A stretch of 64,000 nucleotides of DNA. It comes from Arenibacter nanhaiticus. Its GTDB lineage: Bacteria; Bacteroidota; Bacteroidia; Flavobacteriales; Flavobacteriaceae. The stretch lies in assembly GCF_900141935.1 (NCBI RefSeq), contig NZ_FQYX01000024.1, positions 1-64,000 of the forward strand, written 5' to 3'. This document shows, piece after piece, positions 1-7,898 of this stretch. Made by a program: the position numbers and the translations under genes. Numbering within the stretch: position 1 is the stretch's first letter; each line of letters opens with the position of its first letter. The notes below the pieces were generated by a model that saw only the letters and a program-made list of their open reading frames with translations, searched no databases and was not told the DNA's origin.

Positions 1-242
1 GCATCCTCATATCCCTGCATCAGCATAAATACGCGTTGCTTTAAAAGTTTCTCTATCGTATGGGTGACTAAGATGGGATTGCGACTATCTGGAATAAATT
101 TACTGAAATACCTGATTAACTTGTGTTCCCGCTCTATTTTCTCCAGTAAAACCAGAGAACCATCAGAACTTATTTCTTCTGCAGAAAAATCTACGGAAAT
201 TGATTTTTTACCTCGGTAGAAAACTGTATTTTTAGTACTCAA
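1..242 (-). mobile_element. IS1380-family transposase, N-terminal part (cut by window edge)
   Basis: The minus strand reads open from a likely TTG start at 242-240 to the window edge, about 80 codons. It is not preceded by another usable start, because an in-frame TAA lies a few codons upstream. The protein has an opening like FYRGKKSISVDFSAEEIS and then the block QRVFMLMQGYED, which is typical of the conserved N-terminal part of IS1380-type DDE transposases (family knowledge: a GYEDANDHD-like block follows). The catalytic residues lie outside the window. The element ends near 321-337, next to a TTAA at 338-341, and appears to have cut the regulator gene that starts at 346. Family assignment is by motif recognition only. 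Confidence 0.8.
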
Positions 243-312
243 AATTGGGTGATTTTAGTGTTAGTAAAGATGCCTGTAAGCTCTTTAAATATAACACTTT
301 ACACCCAATTTT
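241..312. repeat. Long imperfect inverted repeat inside the IS end
   Basis: The arm at 241-270 (AAAATTGGGTG, then TAGTGTTA, then TAAAGA) is largely the reverse complement of the arm at 283-312, with a loop of about 12 nt. It lies between the transposase start and the outer end of the element. Such hairpins can shield a transposase gene from outside transcription, or they can be part of subterminal transposase binding sites. Which applies here is not visible. Confidence 0.6.
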
Positions 313-320
313 ACTATATA

Positions 321-341
321 CCCATGAATTATCCGGGTTAA
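321..341. repeat. Probable IS terminal repeat (321-337) and TTAA target (338-341)
   Basis: Read from the minus strand, the element end is CCCGGATAATTCATGGG, directly flanked by TTAA at 338-341. IS1380-family elements are known to use short terminal repeats and 4-bp targets, often TTAA. The partner end lies outside the window, so the repeat cannot be confirmed here. The coding sequence of the LytTR regulator becomes recognisable immediately after this point. Confidence 0.5.
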
Positions 342-345
342 TTGT

Positions 346-987
346 GTGGGTATTGCCAATAACAGTATCGAAGGCCTTAATGGTATTTTAAAAAAAATGC
401 CCCATATAGTTTTCATTCATTTGAACGAATCGGCCCACGAGTATTTCCATATGATGGCAGAATTACATCAATACATAAAGAAACTTCCGTTGTTTATAGC
501 CGTTTCAAAAACCAAGGAATACGCCTATGAAGCAATAAAATCGCAATGCTATGACTACTGGCTGCTTCCTTACAATGAATATGACATTCGTAAGTCTCTT
601 TTTAAACTGAATTTGAAATTAGGAGAAGAACAAAAACCACCAACTCTATTATTACAATCTTATAAGGATTGCCGCTATCTAAATACAGAAGAAATTGTGT
701 ATTTACAAGCTGATAATAATGCTACTGATTTCTATATGGTAGACGGCAGTATTATCAGTGCTTACAAAACCTTAAAGACCTTTGAGAACAATTTACCTGA
801 AAACTTCATTAGGATTCATCAAAGTTTTATTATCAATATCAGCTATATCTCTAGAATAAATTACGGAAAAGGCATTTGCACCTTAAAGCACAATAAACAC
901 CAGCTTCCCTTTTCAAAAACCTACCGAAACAATATTGAATTCTTAAAAAAGACCCTATCCAAAAACACCATTTCGACCTTAAACTAA
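346..987 (+). CDS. LytTR-domain regulator, 5'-truncated by the IS insertion
   Basis: Residues 108-207 form a LytTR DNA-binding domain with its signature FIRIHQSFIINISYI. Residues 1-90 resemble the second half or more of a receiver domain, beginning at the VGIANNS-like strand that normally lies about 35-40 residues into such proteins. The first strand with the acidic pair is therefore missing. The GTG used as a start here lies only a few bases past the TTAA junction. The remaining receiver is also odd: the phosphoacceptor Asp position reads FIHLN and the conserved Lys position reads YWLLPY, so the parent was probably a phosphorylation-independent pseudo-receiver. Expression would need a promoter supplied by the IS. 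It is probably a pseudogene, although the DNA-binding domain is intact. Confidence 0.8.
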   Translation: MGIANNSIEGLNGILKKMPHIVFIHLNESAHEYFHMMAELHQYIKKLPLFIAVSKTKEYAYEAIKSQCYDYWLLPYNEYDIRKSLFKLNLKLGEEQKPPTLLLQSYKDCRYLNTEEIVYLQADNNATDFYMVDGSIISAYKTLKTFENNLPENFIRIHQSFIINISYISRINYGKGICTLKHNKHQLPFSKTYRNNIEFLKKTLSKNTISTLN

Positions 988-1056
988 TCGAATCCTCTCA
1001 GAGTACAACCACTCACTATCAAACAGATAGCATTCACCAAAGATCCTTTCGACAAA

Positions 1057-1064
1057 TATTTTTG
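1057..1064 (+). promoter_or_regulatory. Bacteroidota -7 element (TATTTTTG) for the small repeat protein
   Basis: This matches TAnnTTTG exactly and lies 64 bases upstream of the ATG at 1129. No clear -33 TTTG is seen at the usual distance, so only the -7 half is supported. Confidence 0.4.
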
Positions 1065-1128
1065 ACGGTACCGCTTTCCTAGTTTCGTAATAGAAATTTA
1101 AAGTACTAACCCCCAAAAATATAGTAGG

Positions 1129-1362
1129 ATGAACAAATTAGCTGGAATTTTCGGAATAGCCATAATAACTCTTGGTTTGGCTGAAACACCTCAAAAACCC
1201 TCCTTAGAAAGTCAACCGCCTTTGTTTCAAGAGACAGAAAACACGATCGCTACCGACGGTGACGATGTGCCGATTGACAGAAGGGACCGACCAAACACCA
1301 TCCTCGCTTTCACGGACGGTGACGATGTACCGATTGACAGAAGGGAGCGACCTACCGTATAA
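1129..1362 (+). CDS. Small secreted protein with a duplicated 14-residue motif
   Basis: This is a 77-residue protein with a signal-peptide-like start (Lys3, hydrophobic stretch about 4-17, possible cleavage near LGLAE) and a Pro/Glu/Ser-rich linker. It has two near-identical C-terminal units, TDGDDVPIDRRDRP (42-55) and TDGDDVPIDRRERP (62-75). The DNA copies at 1253-1292 and 1313-1352 differ at only about three of 40 positions and have a 60-base period, which points to recent duplication or selection. The gene has its own -7 element and a strong terminator, and sits just before a TPR sensor kinase. I do not recognise a named family. A peptide-signal precursor or a small exported acidic peptide is an inference from layout only. 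Confidence 0.75.
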   Translation: MNKLAGIFGIAIITLGLAETPQKPSLESQPPLFQETENTIATDGDDVPIDRRDRPNTILAFTDGDDVPIDRRERPTV

Positions 1363-1382
1363 CATTTTTTAGCTAAAATGTA

Positions 1383-1416
1383 AACCCCTGAACATTCTTG
1401 TTCAGGGGTTTTTATT
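1383..1416 (+). terminator. Rho-independent terminator
   Basis: A perfect 12-bp stem (AACCCCTGAACA / TGTTCAGGGGTT, 1383-1410) with a 4-nt loop is followed by a T-run. It ends the transcript of the small repeat protein before the sensor kinase starts at 1432. Confidence 0.9.
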
Positions 1417-1431
1417 TATCTTGTGCTCCAT

Positions 1432-3465
1432 ATGGACGCTAAGATTTTACATCCTTTTTATTACGGTTTATTTTTCCTGTGTGTATTACTTTTCAACGGA
1501 TGCAATCGAAAAAACGTTCTAAAAGATAATTCAGAGGTATCCAATAAAACGGATAGCGTAAAAATAATATTAGACAACCTTACCCCTAAAAGCCTTTCTT
1601 CGGACCTAAAGAAGGCATATTATCTTGCTCTTACCGAAAAGGACGACAGTGTTAAAAGCAAACATTTTTCTTCAATTTCATATGAGTTTTCATTTCTCAA
1701 TGACTCCCTTTACTTTAGGCGTGCCAACAAACTAGCCATACAGATGGCTAAAAAAGTACAGGATTCGACCTCTTTAGCTAATAACTATTGGGACCTGGCA
1801 TCATTTTTACAAAACACAGTATTAGTAGACAGTTCCTACTATTATTATTCGGAAGCCCTAAAAATATATAACCGTACAAACAATAAATTTTCGGCTGCAC
1901 GAATGCTGTACAACATGGCTGTCATACAATCTAACGCCAAGGATTATACCGGAAGTGAAATCACCACCATTCAGGCAATCGAACTATTAAAACCGTTGCA
2001 AAAAAACCTAAACCTTTATTTTTGCTATAATAATTTAGGGTCTGTAGCCAATGCCCTTAAGGAATATGATAAAGCCCTTGATTACTACGACAAATCCTTA
2101 TATTATTTAGAAAAACACCAACCATCAAGCGACCTAAGATACAAGTCTTTTAACAATACGGCTATGGTTTACCAAGAAATGGGAAACCACCAAAAGGCTA
2201 TTAGTTTATTTGAAAAAATTATTCACCGCGACAGTATTTATTTTAAGGACACCAAGTTATATGCGCTTGCGTTATCGAACTATGCCCAAAGCAAAAACAA
2301 ACTCGGCGACACCACAGGGGTACTCCCCCTTTTGCAGAAAGCCTTAAGGATCAAGGACAGTATCGGAGAGTATAACAGTTTAGCGATTACCAACTTTCAA
2401 TTATCCGAGTATTATTTAGGGATAAATGACACTGCTACTGCCTTACAATACGCGTTACAATCAAAGTCTATTGCAAAACAAAGCAATAACAATATGCGTT
2501 TATTAGAAACTTTAGAATTACTATCCAAGATAGATGCACACAATTCGCTTTATTACACCCAACAGTACATCGACTTAAATAATAGCTTACAACTTGCAGA
2601 ACGGGCTGTACGTAATAAATTCACTAAAATCCGCTTTGAAACCGATGAATTTATTGCCCAAAACGAATTATTATCCCGTCAGCGTCAACTATTATTAGGT
2701 ATTTCGGTCGCCATTCTTCTCTTAGCCGGATCGACCCTTGTAATTTTGGATCAACGAAGAAAAAACCAAAAATTAAGGTTCGAACAGCTTCAGCAACAAA
2801 AGAACCAAGAGATTTTTAACCTGCTACTTACCCAAAACCAAAAAGTAGAGGAAGGCAAACAATTAGAAAAAAAACGAATTTCGGAGGAATTGCACGACGG
2901 AATAATTGGAAAACTGTTTGGCACAAGACTGATTTTAGCCTCACTTAATAGTAAAACGGACTCCGAGATAATAGAAAAACGCGCCGAATACATAAAAAGC
3001 TTACAGAATATAGAGGAGGAAATCCGCACAATTTCGCACGAATTAAACAAGGCTTCCCAAGAAAAAATACATAACTTTATAGTATCTATTGAAGAATTAA
3101 TTCATTCGATCCAAGAATCTTCTAAAATCGAATGTGATTTTAAGTATGATCAAAGCATGGCTTGGGACCAATTGAAGGGAGAAATTAAAATTAACATATA
3201 CCGTATTATACAAGAAAGTTTTCAAAACTGTATAAAACATGCCCAGGCTAGTCGAGTCGAATTATCCCTTATTAACCAAAAAGGCACATTAAAGATTGTA
3301 ATACAGGATAACGGAATTGGTTTTAACACCAAGAAAAGCAAAAAAGGGATTGGCCTTAAGAACATACATTCTCGTCTAAAAAAACTAAATGGACACTACA
3401 CAATTGAAAGTAGCGATAAACAGGGTACCGAGCTTACGGCCACTATCCCATACCGGCTTGACTAA
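1432..3465 (+). CDS. TPR-containing sensor histidine kinase (HisKA_3 type)
   Basis: The ATG at 1432 is preferred over the GTG at 1423 because it opens a signal-like segment ending at a Cys (FNGC). The protein has 677 residues. About residues 60-400 are tetratricopeptide repeats rich in Tyr/Asn/Ala helices. A membrane segment lies at about 420-440, followed by a charged coiled coil. A HisKA_3 dimerisation domain carries His488 in EELHDGIIG, and a HATPase_c domain has IIQESFQNCIKHA (N box) and QDNGIGF (G1 box). The TPR region would lie in the periplasm with the kinase in the cytoplasm. It is followed 48 bases later by a response regulator, its likely partner. It starts 22 bases after the end of the upstream terminator hairpin, so it may have its own promoter or rely on read-through. 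Confidence 0.92.
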   Translation: MDAKILHPFYYGLFFLCVLLFNGCNRKNVLKDNSEVSNKTDSVKIILDNLTPKSLSSDLKKAYYLALTEKDDSVKSKHFSSISYEFSFLNDSLYFRRANKLAIQMAKKVQDSTSLANNYWDLASFLQNTVLVDSSYYYYSEALKIYNRTNNKFSAARMLYNMAVIQSNAKDYTGSEITTIQAIELLKPLQKNLNLYFCYNNLGSVANALKEYDKALDYYDKSLYYLEKHQPSSDLRYKSFNNTAMVYQEMGNHQKAISLFEKIIHRDSIYFKDTKLYALALSNYAQSKNKLGDTTGVLPLLQKALRIKDSIGEYNSLAITNFQLSEYYLGINDTATALQYALQSKSIAKQSNNNMRLLETLELLSKIDAHNSLYYTQQYIDLNNSLQLAERAVRNKFTKIRFETDEFIAQNELLSRQRQLLLGISVAILLLAGSTLVILDQRRKNQKLRFEQLQQQKNQEIFNLLLTQNQKVEEGKQLEKKRISEELHDGIIGKLFGTRLILASLNSKTDSEIIEKRAEYIKSLQNIEEEIRTISHELNKASQEKIHNFIVSIEELIHSIQESSKIECDFKYDQSMAWDQLKGEIKINIYRIIQESFQNCIKHAQASRVELSLINQKGTLKIVIQDNGIGFNTKKSKKGIGLKNIHSRLKKLNGHYTIESSDKQGTELTATIPYRLD

Positions 3466-3513
3466 GTTTAACAATAGTTCTAAAAAACATCCTCGACAAA
3501 CAAGCTATAGATA

Positions 3514-4182
3514 ATGAAGACGATACGAATACTAGCTGTAGATGATCATGAAATGATTACTACCGGATACAAATACATTTTAGAAGCTGCTGAATTTGAT
3601 GACTTCAAGATAAAGATGGAGACCGCCAACTCTTATGAACTTGGAGCACAGAAAATTATGGACTCGGCCCGCTCCTTTCTTTTTGACCTCATATTATTAG
3701 ATATTCAATTAACGCCCTCTCAAGAAAAAGAACCTCACTCTGGTGAAGAGTTAGGGTTGTTAGCGAGAAAGCTTGTCCCCGACTCCAAACTTGTTTTTAT
3801 GTCGTCCTTCAGTGACAATTACAGAATTAACAGCATTCTAGAAAATGTGAATCCTGAAGGTTATATGGTAAAATCCGAGGTAGACGAAAAATCATTGATC
3901 GCCATGGTTAAAACCGTAACTACCTGCCCTCCTTATTACAGTCAGAAAGCCCTAGTTGCTATTAGAAAAAAAGTAGCGAACGACCTCATTTTAGACAACA
4001 AGGACAAAAAAATCCTTTACCATATCTCTATTGGCACCAAAACCATTGATATCGTAAACTATGTAAACCTTTCCCTCGCAGGCATAGAAAACCGAAAAAG
4101 ACAACTTAAAGTTGTTTTTGGAGTAGAAAAACAAAACGATATGGCCTTAATTACCGAGGCTAAGAACAGGGGGTTCCTATAG
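3514..4182 (+). CDS. NarL/LuxR-type response regulator
   Basis: The N-terminal receiver domain has the acidic pair Asp10/Asp11, phosphoacceptor Asp63 (LILLDIQL), Ser97/Ser98 and Lys120, so it is intact and should be phosphorylated. The C-terminal 65 residues (from about 160) fit a divergent LuxR/GerE-like helix-turn-helix, with KIL, IVNYVNLSLAGIENRK and a basic final helix. Its place directly after a HisKA_3 kinase, a class that normally pairs with NarL-type regulators, makes the two a cognate pair. It was probably co-transcribed with the kinase. Target genes are not visible. The neighbouring small repeat protein is one candidate. Confidence 0.9.
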   Translation: MKTIRILAVDDHEMITTGYKYILEAAEFDDFKIKMETANSYELGAQKIMDSARSFLFDLILLDIQLTPSQEKEPHSGEELGLLARKLVPDSKLVFMSSFSDNYRINSILENVNPEGYMVKSEVDEKSLIAMVKTVTTCPPYYSQKALVAIRKKVANDLILDNKDKKILYHISIGTKTIDIVNYVNLSLAGIENRKRQLKVVFGVEKQNDMALITEAKNRGFL

Positions 4183-4276
4183 TCTCTAGATAGCCATATT
4201 CCATTATTTCCGACAAAAACATCCCTTACCTGCATTTTATCTATTATGTTTTCGATAAAAAACATTGCCCCAAAGC

Positions 4277-4306
4277 AAAACCTTAGTTTTTTTAAGGTTT
4301 TCATTA
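4277..4306 (+). terminator. Rho-independent terminator after the response regulator
   Basis: A stem of AAAACCTTA (4277-4285) and TAAGGTTTT (4293-4301) has a 7-nt loop and a short T tail. It is AT-rich and therefore a weak candidate. Confidence 0.5.
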
Positions 4307-4375
4307 GGTTCAAAATTAAAAATTAACATAATTTTGAAATTCGGTCATATAAAAATATAATATCCCAAGACGCCT

Positions 4376-5035
4376 ATGTTATCAGAAGACTTTTTCAACA
4401 ACCCCAAGACGGAATATAAAAGTATACAGCATATAAAGGGTCTAGATACTTTTAAAAAACAATTAGAAAAGTATTTTTTCTCGGACATCAATATTCACAA
4501 TTATGGAACGGCTCAAAGTGCCGCAAAATTGGTGATAGAGATCGAATGTAACTTTGGCCTTAGCGAGGCACTTCACCACTTAAATCTCAGAAATAGAAAC
4601 AATGAAGGCACTGTAATAAACAGCAAAAAAATCACTTTTTTCTTCACTTGGGTTTTAAAAAAATTAAAACAGGCAAATAACTTTCCTATAGATATTTCCG
4701 AAGTCACTATCTTTTTTGATGACACTACCTTATTAATTTCTAAAATTTACGACCAAAGTATTCCCGAACAGTTAGACGAAATCTTCAATAAACTTATTGA
4801 ACACAGCGCCCACTACACCAACAGAGGAACCGTTGTTCCTTTTGAAATTTTTATTCCTGTTTTTGAAGACAAAACCGCCTTCGAATATATTTCATCAGAA
4901 AAAATAAGCTCTAAAACTAGTATGGATTATTATAAATATTGGGGAATTTACGGGGAAAGAACCGAGGAATGTGTCGTTTACAATTTAGAGACAAAAAGCA
5001 TTATTATCGGGGATATCAATGTACTTACACCTTAG
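4376..5035 (+). CDS. Conserved-looking protein of unknown function
   Basis: A 219-residue soluble protein with no signal peptide and no membrane segment. I do not recognise a family. It is mixed alpha/beta with a charged N-terminal half and a C-terminal part rich in aromatic residues (MDYYKYWGIYGERTEECVVYNLE). The last segment pattern, an acidic beta strand ending in IIIGDINVL, is unlike a DNA-binding domain. It stands alone between the two-component pair and glyA, ends at a shared terminator, and has codon use like its neighbours. A toxin-immunity-like or ligand-binding role cannot be argued from the sequence. Confidence 0.75.
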   Translation: MLSEDFFNNPKTEYKSIQHIKGLDTFKKQLEKYFFSDINIHNYGTAQSAAKLVIEIECNFGLSEALHHLNLRNRNNEGTVINSKKITFFFTWVLKKLKQANNFPIDISEVTIFFDDTTLLISKIYDQSIPEQLDEIFNKLIEHSAHYTNRGTVVPFEIFIPVFEDKTAFEYISSEKISSKTSMDYYKYWGIYGERTEECVVYNLETKSIIIGDINVLTP

Positions 5036-5057
5036 AAAAAACGTTAAAAAACAAAAA

Positions 5058-5087
5058 AACCAATAGCAGTGCTATTGGTTTTTTTTA
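5058..5087. terminator. Bidirectional terminator between the unknown gene and glyA
   Basis: A stem of AACCAATAGCA and TGCTATTGGTT (5058-5080) is flanked by A-runs on the left and T-runs on the right. It can serve the plus-strand gene ending at 5035 and glyA ending at 5107 on the minus strand. Confidence 0.85.
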
Positions 5088-5106
5088 TACCTCCTTCTTA
5101 ATGCTG

Positions 5107-6381
5107 TTAAGCGTTAAACAAGGCTCTTTCGTTCATTAAGGCATTTACCTTTTCTCTTACTTCGTCAATAAGGGTTTCATCCTCAGGATTCATAAGTACT
5201 TGATCGATAAACTCTACAATAGTTGCCATTTGATCTTCCTTAAGTCCTCTAGTGGTAATTGCAGCAGTACCAAAACGTATTCCTGAAGTCACAAAAGGAG
5301 ACTTGTCGTCAAACGGAACCATGTTTTTGTTTGCGGTTATATCTGCTTTTACCAAGGCTTTTTCCGCATCTTTACCCGTGATGTTCTTATTTCTTAAATC
5401 GATAAGCATCATGTGGTTATCTGTACCACCAGAGATAATTTCATATCCTTTTGCTACAAAAGCCTGCGCCATCGCTGCCGCATTTTTCTTCACCTGTAAC
5501 ATATAGTGCAAGAAATTATCGCTAAGTGCTTCTCCAAAAGCAATTGCCTTAGCAGCAATAATGTGCTCTAATGGTCCTCCTTGGTTTCCTGGAAAAACTG
5601 CTAAATCTAATAAAGCCGACATTTTTCTAAGGCTACCATTATTCAATTTAATTCCAAATGGATTATCAAAATCTTCACCCATTAATATAAGACCACCTCT
5701 TGGTCCTCTTAAAGTTTTGTGGGTTGTAGTGGTAACAATATGACAGTGTGGAATTGGATCGTTTAATATTCCTTTTGCAATTAATCCAGCAGGATGAGAA
5801 ATATCTGCCAATAAAATAGCCCCTACGCTATCGGCAATTTCCCTAAACCTTTTAAAGTCCATATCCCTTGAATAGGCAGATGCACCTGCTATAATCAACT
5901 TTGGCTGTTCTTTAGTAGCTATTTCCTGAATTTTATCATAATTCAACAAACCAGTTTCTTTATCGACCCCGTAAAACACAGGATTGTAAAGTCTACCAGA
6001 AAAATTCACCGGAGATCCATGAGTAAGGTGTCCTCCATGAGAAAGATCAAATCCAAGAATGGTATCTCCAGGTTTTAAACACGCATGGTAAACAGAAGCA
6101 TTGGCCTGTGAACCAGAATGAGGCTGAACATTTGCATAAGCAGCACCAAATAATTCTTTTGCTCTATCAATGGCAAGTTGTTCTATCTCATCTACAACTT
6201 CACAACCGCCATAGTACCGTTTCCCTGGATACCCCTCGGCATATTTGTTGGTCAAAACAGATCCGGCGGCTTCCATTACTTGTTCGCTGGTAAAGTTTTC
6301 TGAAGCTATAAGTTCAATCCCGTTAATCTGGCGTTCCTTTTCCGCCTCTATTAGTTCAAAAATTTGATTGTCGCGTTGCAT
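5107..6381 (-). CDS. glyA: Serine hydroxymethyltransferase
   Basis: A 424-residue PLP enzyme that converts serine and tetrahydrofolate to glycine and 5,10-methylene-THF in the cytoplasm. It shows the family landmarks ELIASENF near the start, [15 protein letters not shown], the cofactor pocket [10 protein letters not shown], and the PLP lysine Lys222 in [14 protein letters not shown]. Length and ends fit GlyA. It is divergent from fahA, with 113 bases between them. A plausible -7 element (TATTTTTA) for glyA lies on the minus strand around 6407-6414. Confidence 0.98.
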   Translation of the reverse strand: MQRDNQIFELIEAEKERQINGIELIASENFTSEQVMEAAGSVLTNKYAEGYPGKRYYGGCEVVDEIEQLAIDRAKELFGAAYANVQPHSGSQANASVYHACLKPGDTILGFDLSHGGHLTHGSPVNFSGRLYNPVFYGVDKETGLLNYDKIQEIATKEQPKLIIAGASAYSRDMDFKRFREIADSVGAILLADISHPAGLIAKGILNDPIPHCHIVTTTTHKTLRGPRGGLILMGEDFDNPFGIKLNNGSLRKMSALLDLAVFPGNQGGPLEHIIAAKAIAFGEALSDNFLHYMLQVKKNAAAMAQAFVAKGYEIISGGTDNHMMLIDLRNKNITGKDAEKALVKADITANKNMVPFDDKSPFVTSGIRFGTAAITTRGLKEDQMATIVEFIDQVLMNPEDETLIDEVREKVNALMNERALFNA

Positions 6382-6449
6382 ACTCTAAAAAGATTCTATT
6401 AATGAGGCGTAAAAATACAAATTACAGAGCGTTAATTGGAAGAAAATAA

Positions 6450-6457
6450 TATATTTG
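6450..6457 (+). promoter_or_regulatory. -7 element (TATATTTG) of the fahA promoter
   Basis: An exact TAnnTTTG match 37 bases before the fahA start. It overlaps the left arm of a perfect palindrome (6452-6476). Confidence 0.55.
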
Positions 6458-6476
6458 ATAAGATATTTATCAAATA
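6452..6476. promoter_or_regulatory. Perfect 25-bp palindrome, probable operator of fahA
   Basis: The arms TATTTGATAA (6452-6461) and TTATCAAATA (6467-6476) are exact reverse complements separated by GATAT. The left arm covers the -7 element, so a bound dimer would block or adjust transcription of fahA. There is no T-run, so it is not a terminator. The regulator is not identifiable here. Confidence 0.6.
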
Positions 6477-6494
6477 CAACTAAACAGACCAAAG

Positions 6495-7784
6495 ATGCCA
6501 CTACTCACAAATAGTCCAGAAAAAAAAACTTGGCTCCATGTGCCTGCAAATTCTGACTTTCCGATACAGAATATTCCTTTTGGAGTTTTCTTGACCCGGG
6601 ACGATATCATTACCATAGGTACTAGGATAGGAGATTATGCGATTGACTTAGGCGCATTGCACCAGTTAGGTTATTTTAAAGGCATTCCGTTAACCGAGGA
6701 TATCTTTTTACAAGACACTCTTAACGACTTTATATCTGATGGAAAAAAGACTTGGCGCTTGGTCCGAAACAGAATCAGTGAAATATTTGATATCAAAAAT
6801 GAACAATTAAAGAATAACGAATCGCATAAAAATATTGTTCTTTTTACCTTGGACGAAATAGAAATGCAACTTCCGGTACACATCGGGGACTACACCGACT
6901 TTTATTCTAGCAAAGAACACGCCACCAATGTAGGCAAAATGTTCCGGGACCCTGAAAACGCACTTCTCCCGAATTGGCTACATATCCCTGTAGGCTACCA
7001 CGGCAGAAGCTCTTCTATAGTCCCAAGCAATACTCCAATTAGAAGGCCTATGGGACAAACCATGCCCCAAGGAGCCACACAGCCTGTTTTTGGACCTTCC
7101 AACGCAGTCGATTTTGAATTGGAAATGGCTTTTATTACCACCGATGCCAACCTTTTGGGCGAACAAATTTCTGTTGCAGAGGCCGAGAATTATATTTTTG
7201 GCATGGTACTCTTTAATGACTGGAGCGCACGGGATATTCAGAAATGGGAATACGTACCTTTGGGCCCGTTTTTAGCCAAGAACTTCGCCTCTTCCATCTC
7301 TCCTTGGATCGTTACCCTAGACGCCTTAGAGCCATTTAGAGTAGCTAGTCCAAAACAAAATCCAGAACCCCTGCCCTACTTGCAACAAACAGGAAAAAGA
7401 GGTTTCGACATTAATCTAGAGGTTTCCATAACCCCTGAAGGAGCAGCCCCTACCATTGTTTCCAAGTCTAATTTCAAACATATGTATTGGACCATGGCTC
7501 AACAATTGGCCCATCATACAGTAAACGGATGCAATGTAAATAGCGGTGATATGATGGGAAGTGGCACCATTTCCGGTCCTACTCCGGATTCCTACGGCTC
7601 TATGTTAGAAATTACCTGGGGAGGCACGAAACCAATAGTGCTTTCCGACGGTAGCAGCAGAACATACATTGAAGACCAAGACACCGTTACCTTTACCGGA
7701 TATTGCTCTAAAAACGGGAGCCGTATTGGTTTTGGCGAAGTATCAACCAAGTTATTGCCCGTCAATCAAAACAAGAAAAAGTAA
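6495..7784 (+). CDS. fahA: Fumarylacetoacetase
   Basis: A 429-residue hydrolase for the last step of tyrosine/phenylalanine breakdown, splitting fumarylacetoacetate to fumarate and acetoacetate. It has the FAH N-terminal domain and the catalytic fold, with HIGDYTDFYSSKEHATNVG, RPMGQTMPQGA, the metal-binding ELEMAF segment, NDWSARDIQKWEYVPLGPF and the late GDMMGSGTISGP loop. Length matches bacterial FahA. No other tyrosine catabolism gene is in the window, so it stands as a single-gene unit controlled by the palindrome in front of it. Confidence 0.97.
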   Translation: MPLLTNSPEKKTWLHVPANSDFPIQNIPFGVFLTRDDIITIGTRIGDYAIDLGALHQLGYFKGIPLTEDIFLQDTLNDFISDGKKTWRLVRNRISEIFDIKNEQLKNNESHKNIVLFTLDEIEMQLPVHIGDYTDFYSSKEHATNVGKMFRDPENALLPNWLHIPVGYHGRSSSIVPSNTPIRRPMGQTMPQGATQPVFGPSNAVDFELEMAFITTDANLLGEQISVAEAENYIFGMVLFNDWSARDIQKWEYVPLGPFLAKNFASSISPWIVTLDALEPFRVASPKQNPEPLPYLQQTGKRGFDINLEVSITPEGAAPTIVSKSNFKHMYWTMAQQLAHHTVNGCNVNSGDMMGSGTISGPTPDSYGSMLEITWGGTKPIVLSDGSSRTYIEDQDTVTFTGYCSKNGSRIGFGEVSTKLLPVNQNKKK

Positions 7785-7823
7785 GCAAGGCAAAACAATT
7801 ACTTCTTTATATACTAATATTAA

Positions 7824-7854
7824 TTGTACAGCGTTTTTTCATAAAGTATTTTTG
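7824..7854 (+). promoter_or_regulatory. Bacteroidota promoter of the lipoprotein gene
   Basis: A TTG at 7824-7826 and TATTTTTG at 7847-7854 are separated by 20 bases, which fits the -33/-7 spacing of the Bacteroidota housekeeping sigma factor. The gene starts 45 bases further on. Confidence 0.65.
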
Positions 7855-7898
7855 GCACAACCTTTGGTTACGCTTAAAAACACCTAAAATGCATCGTT

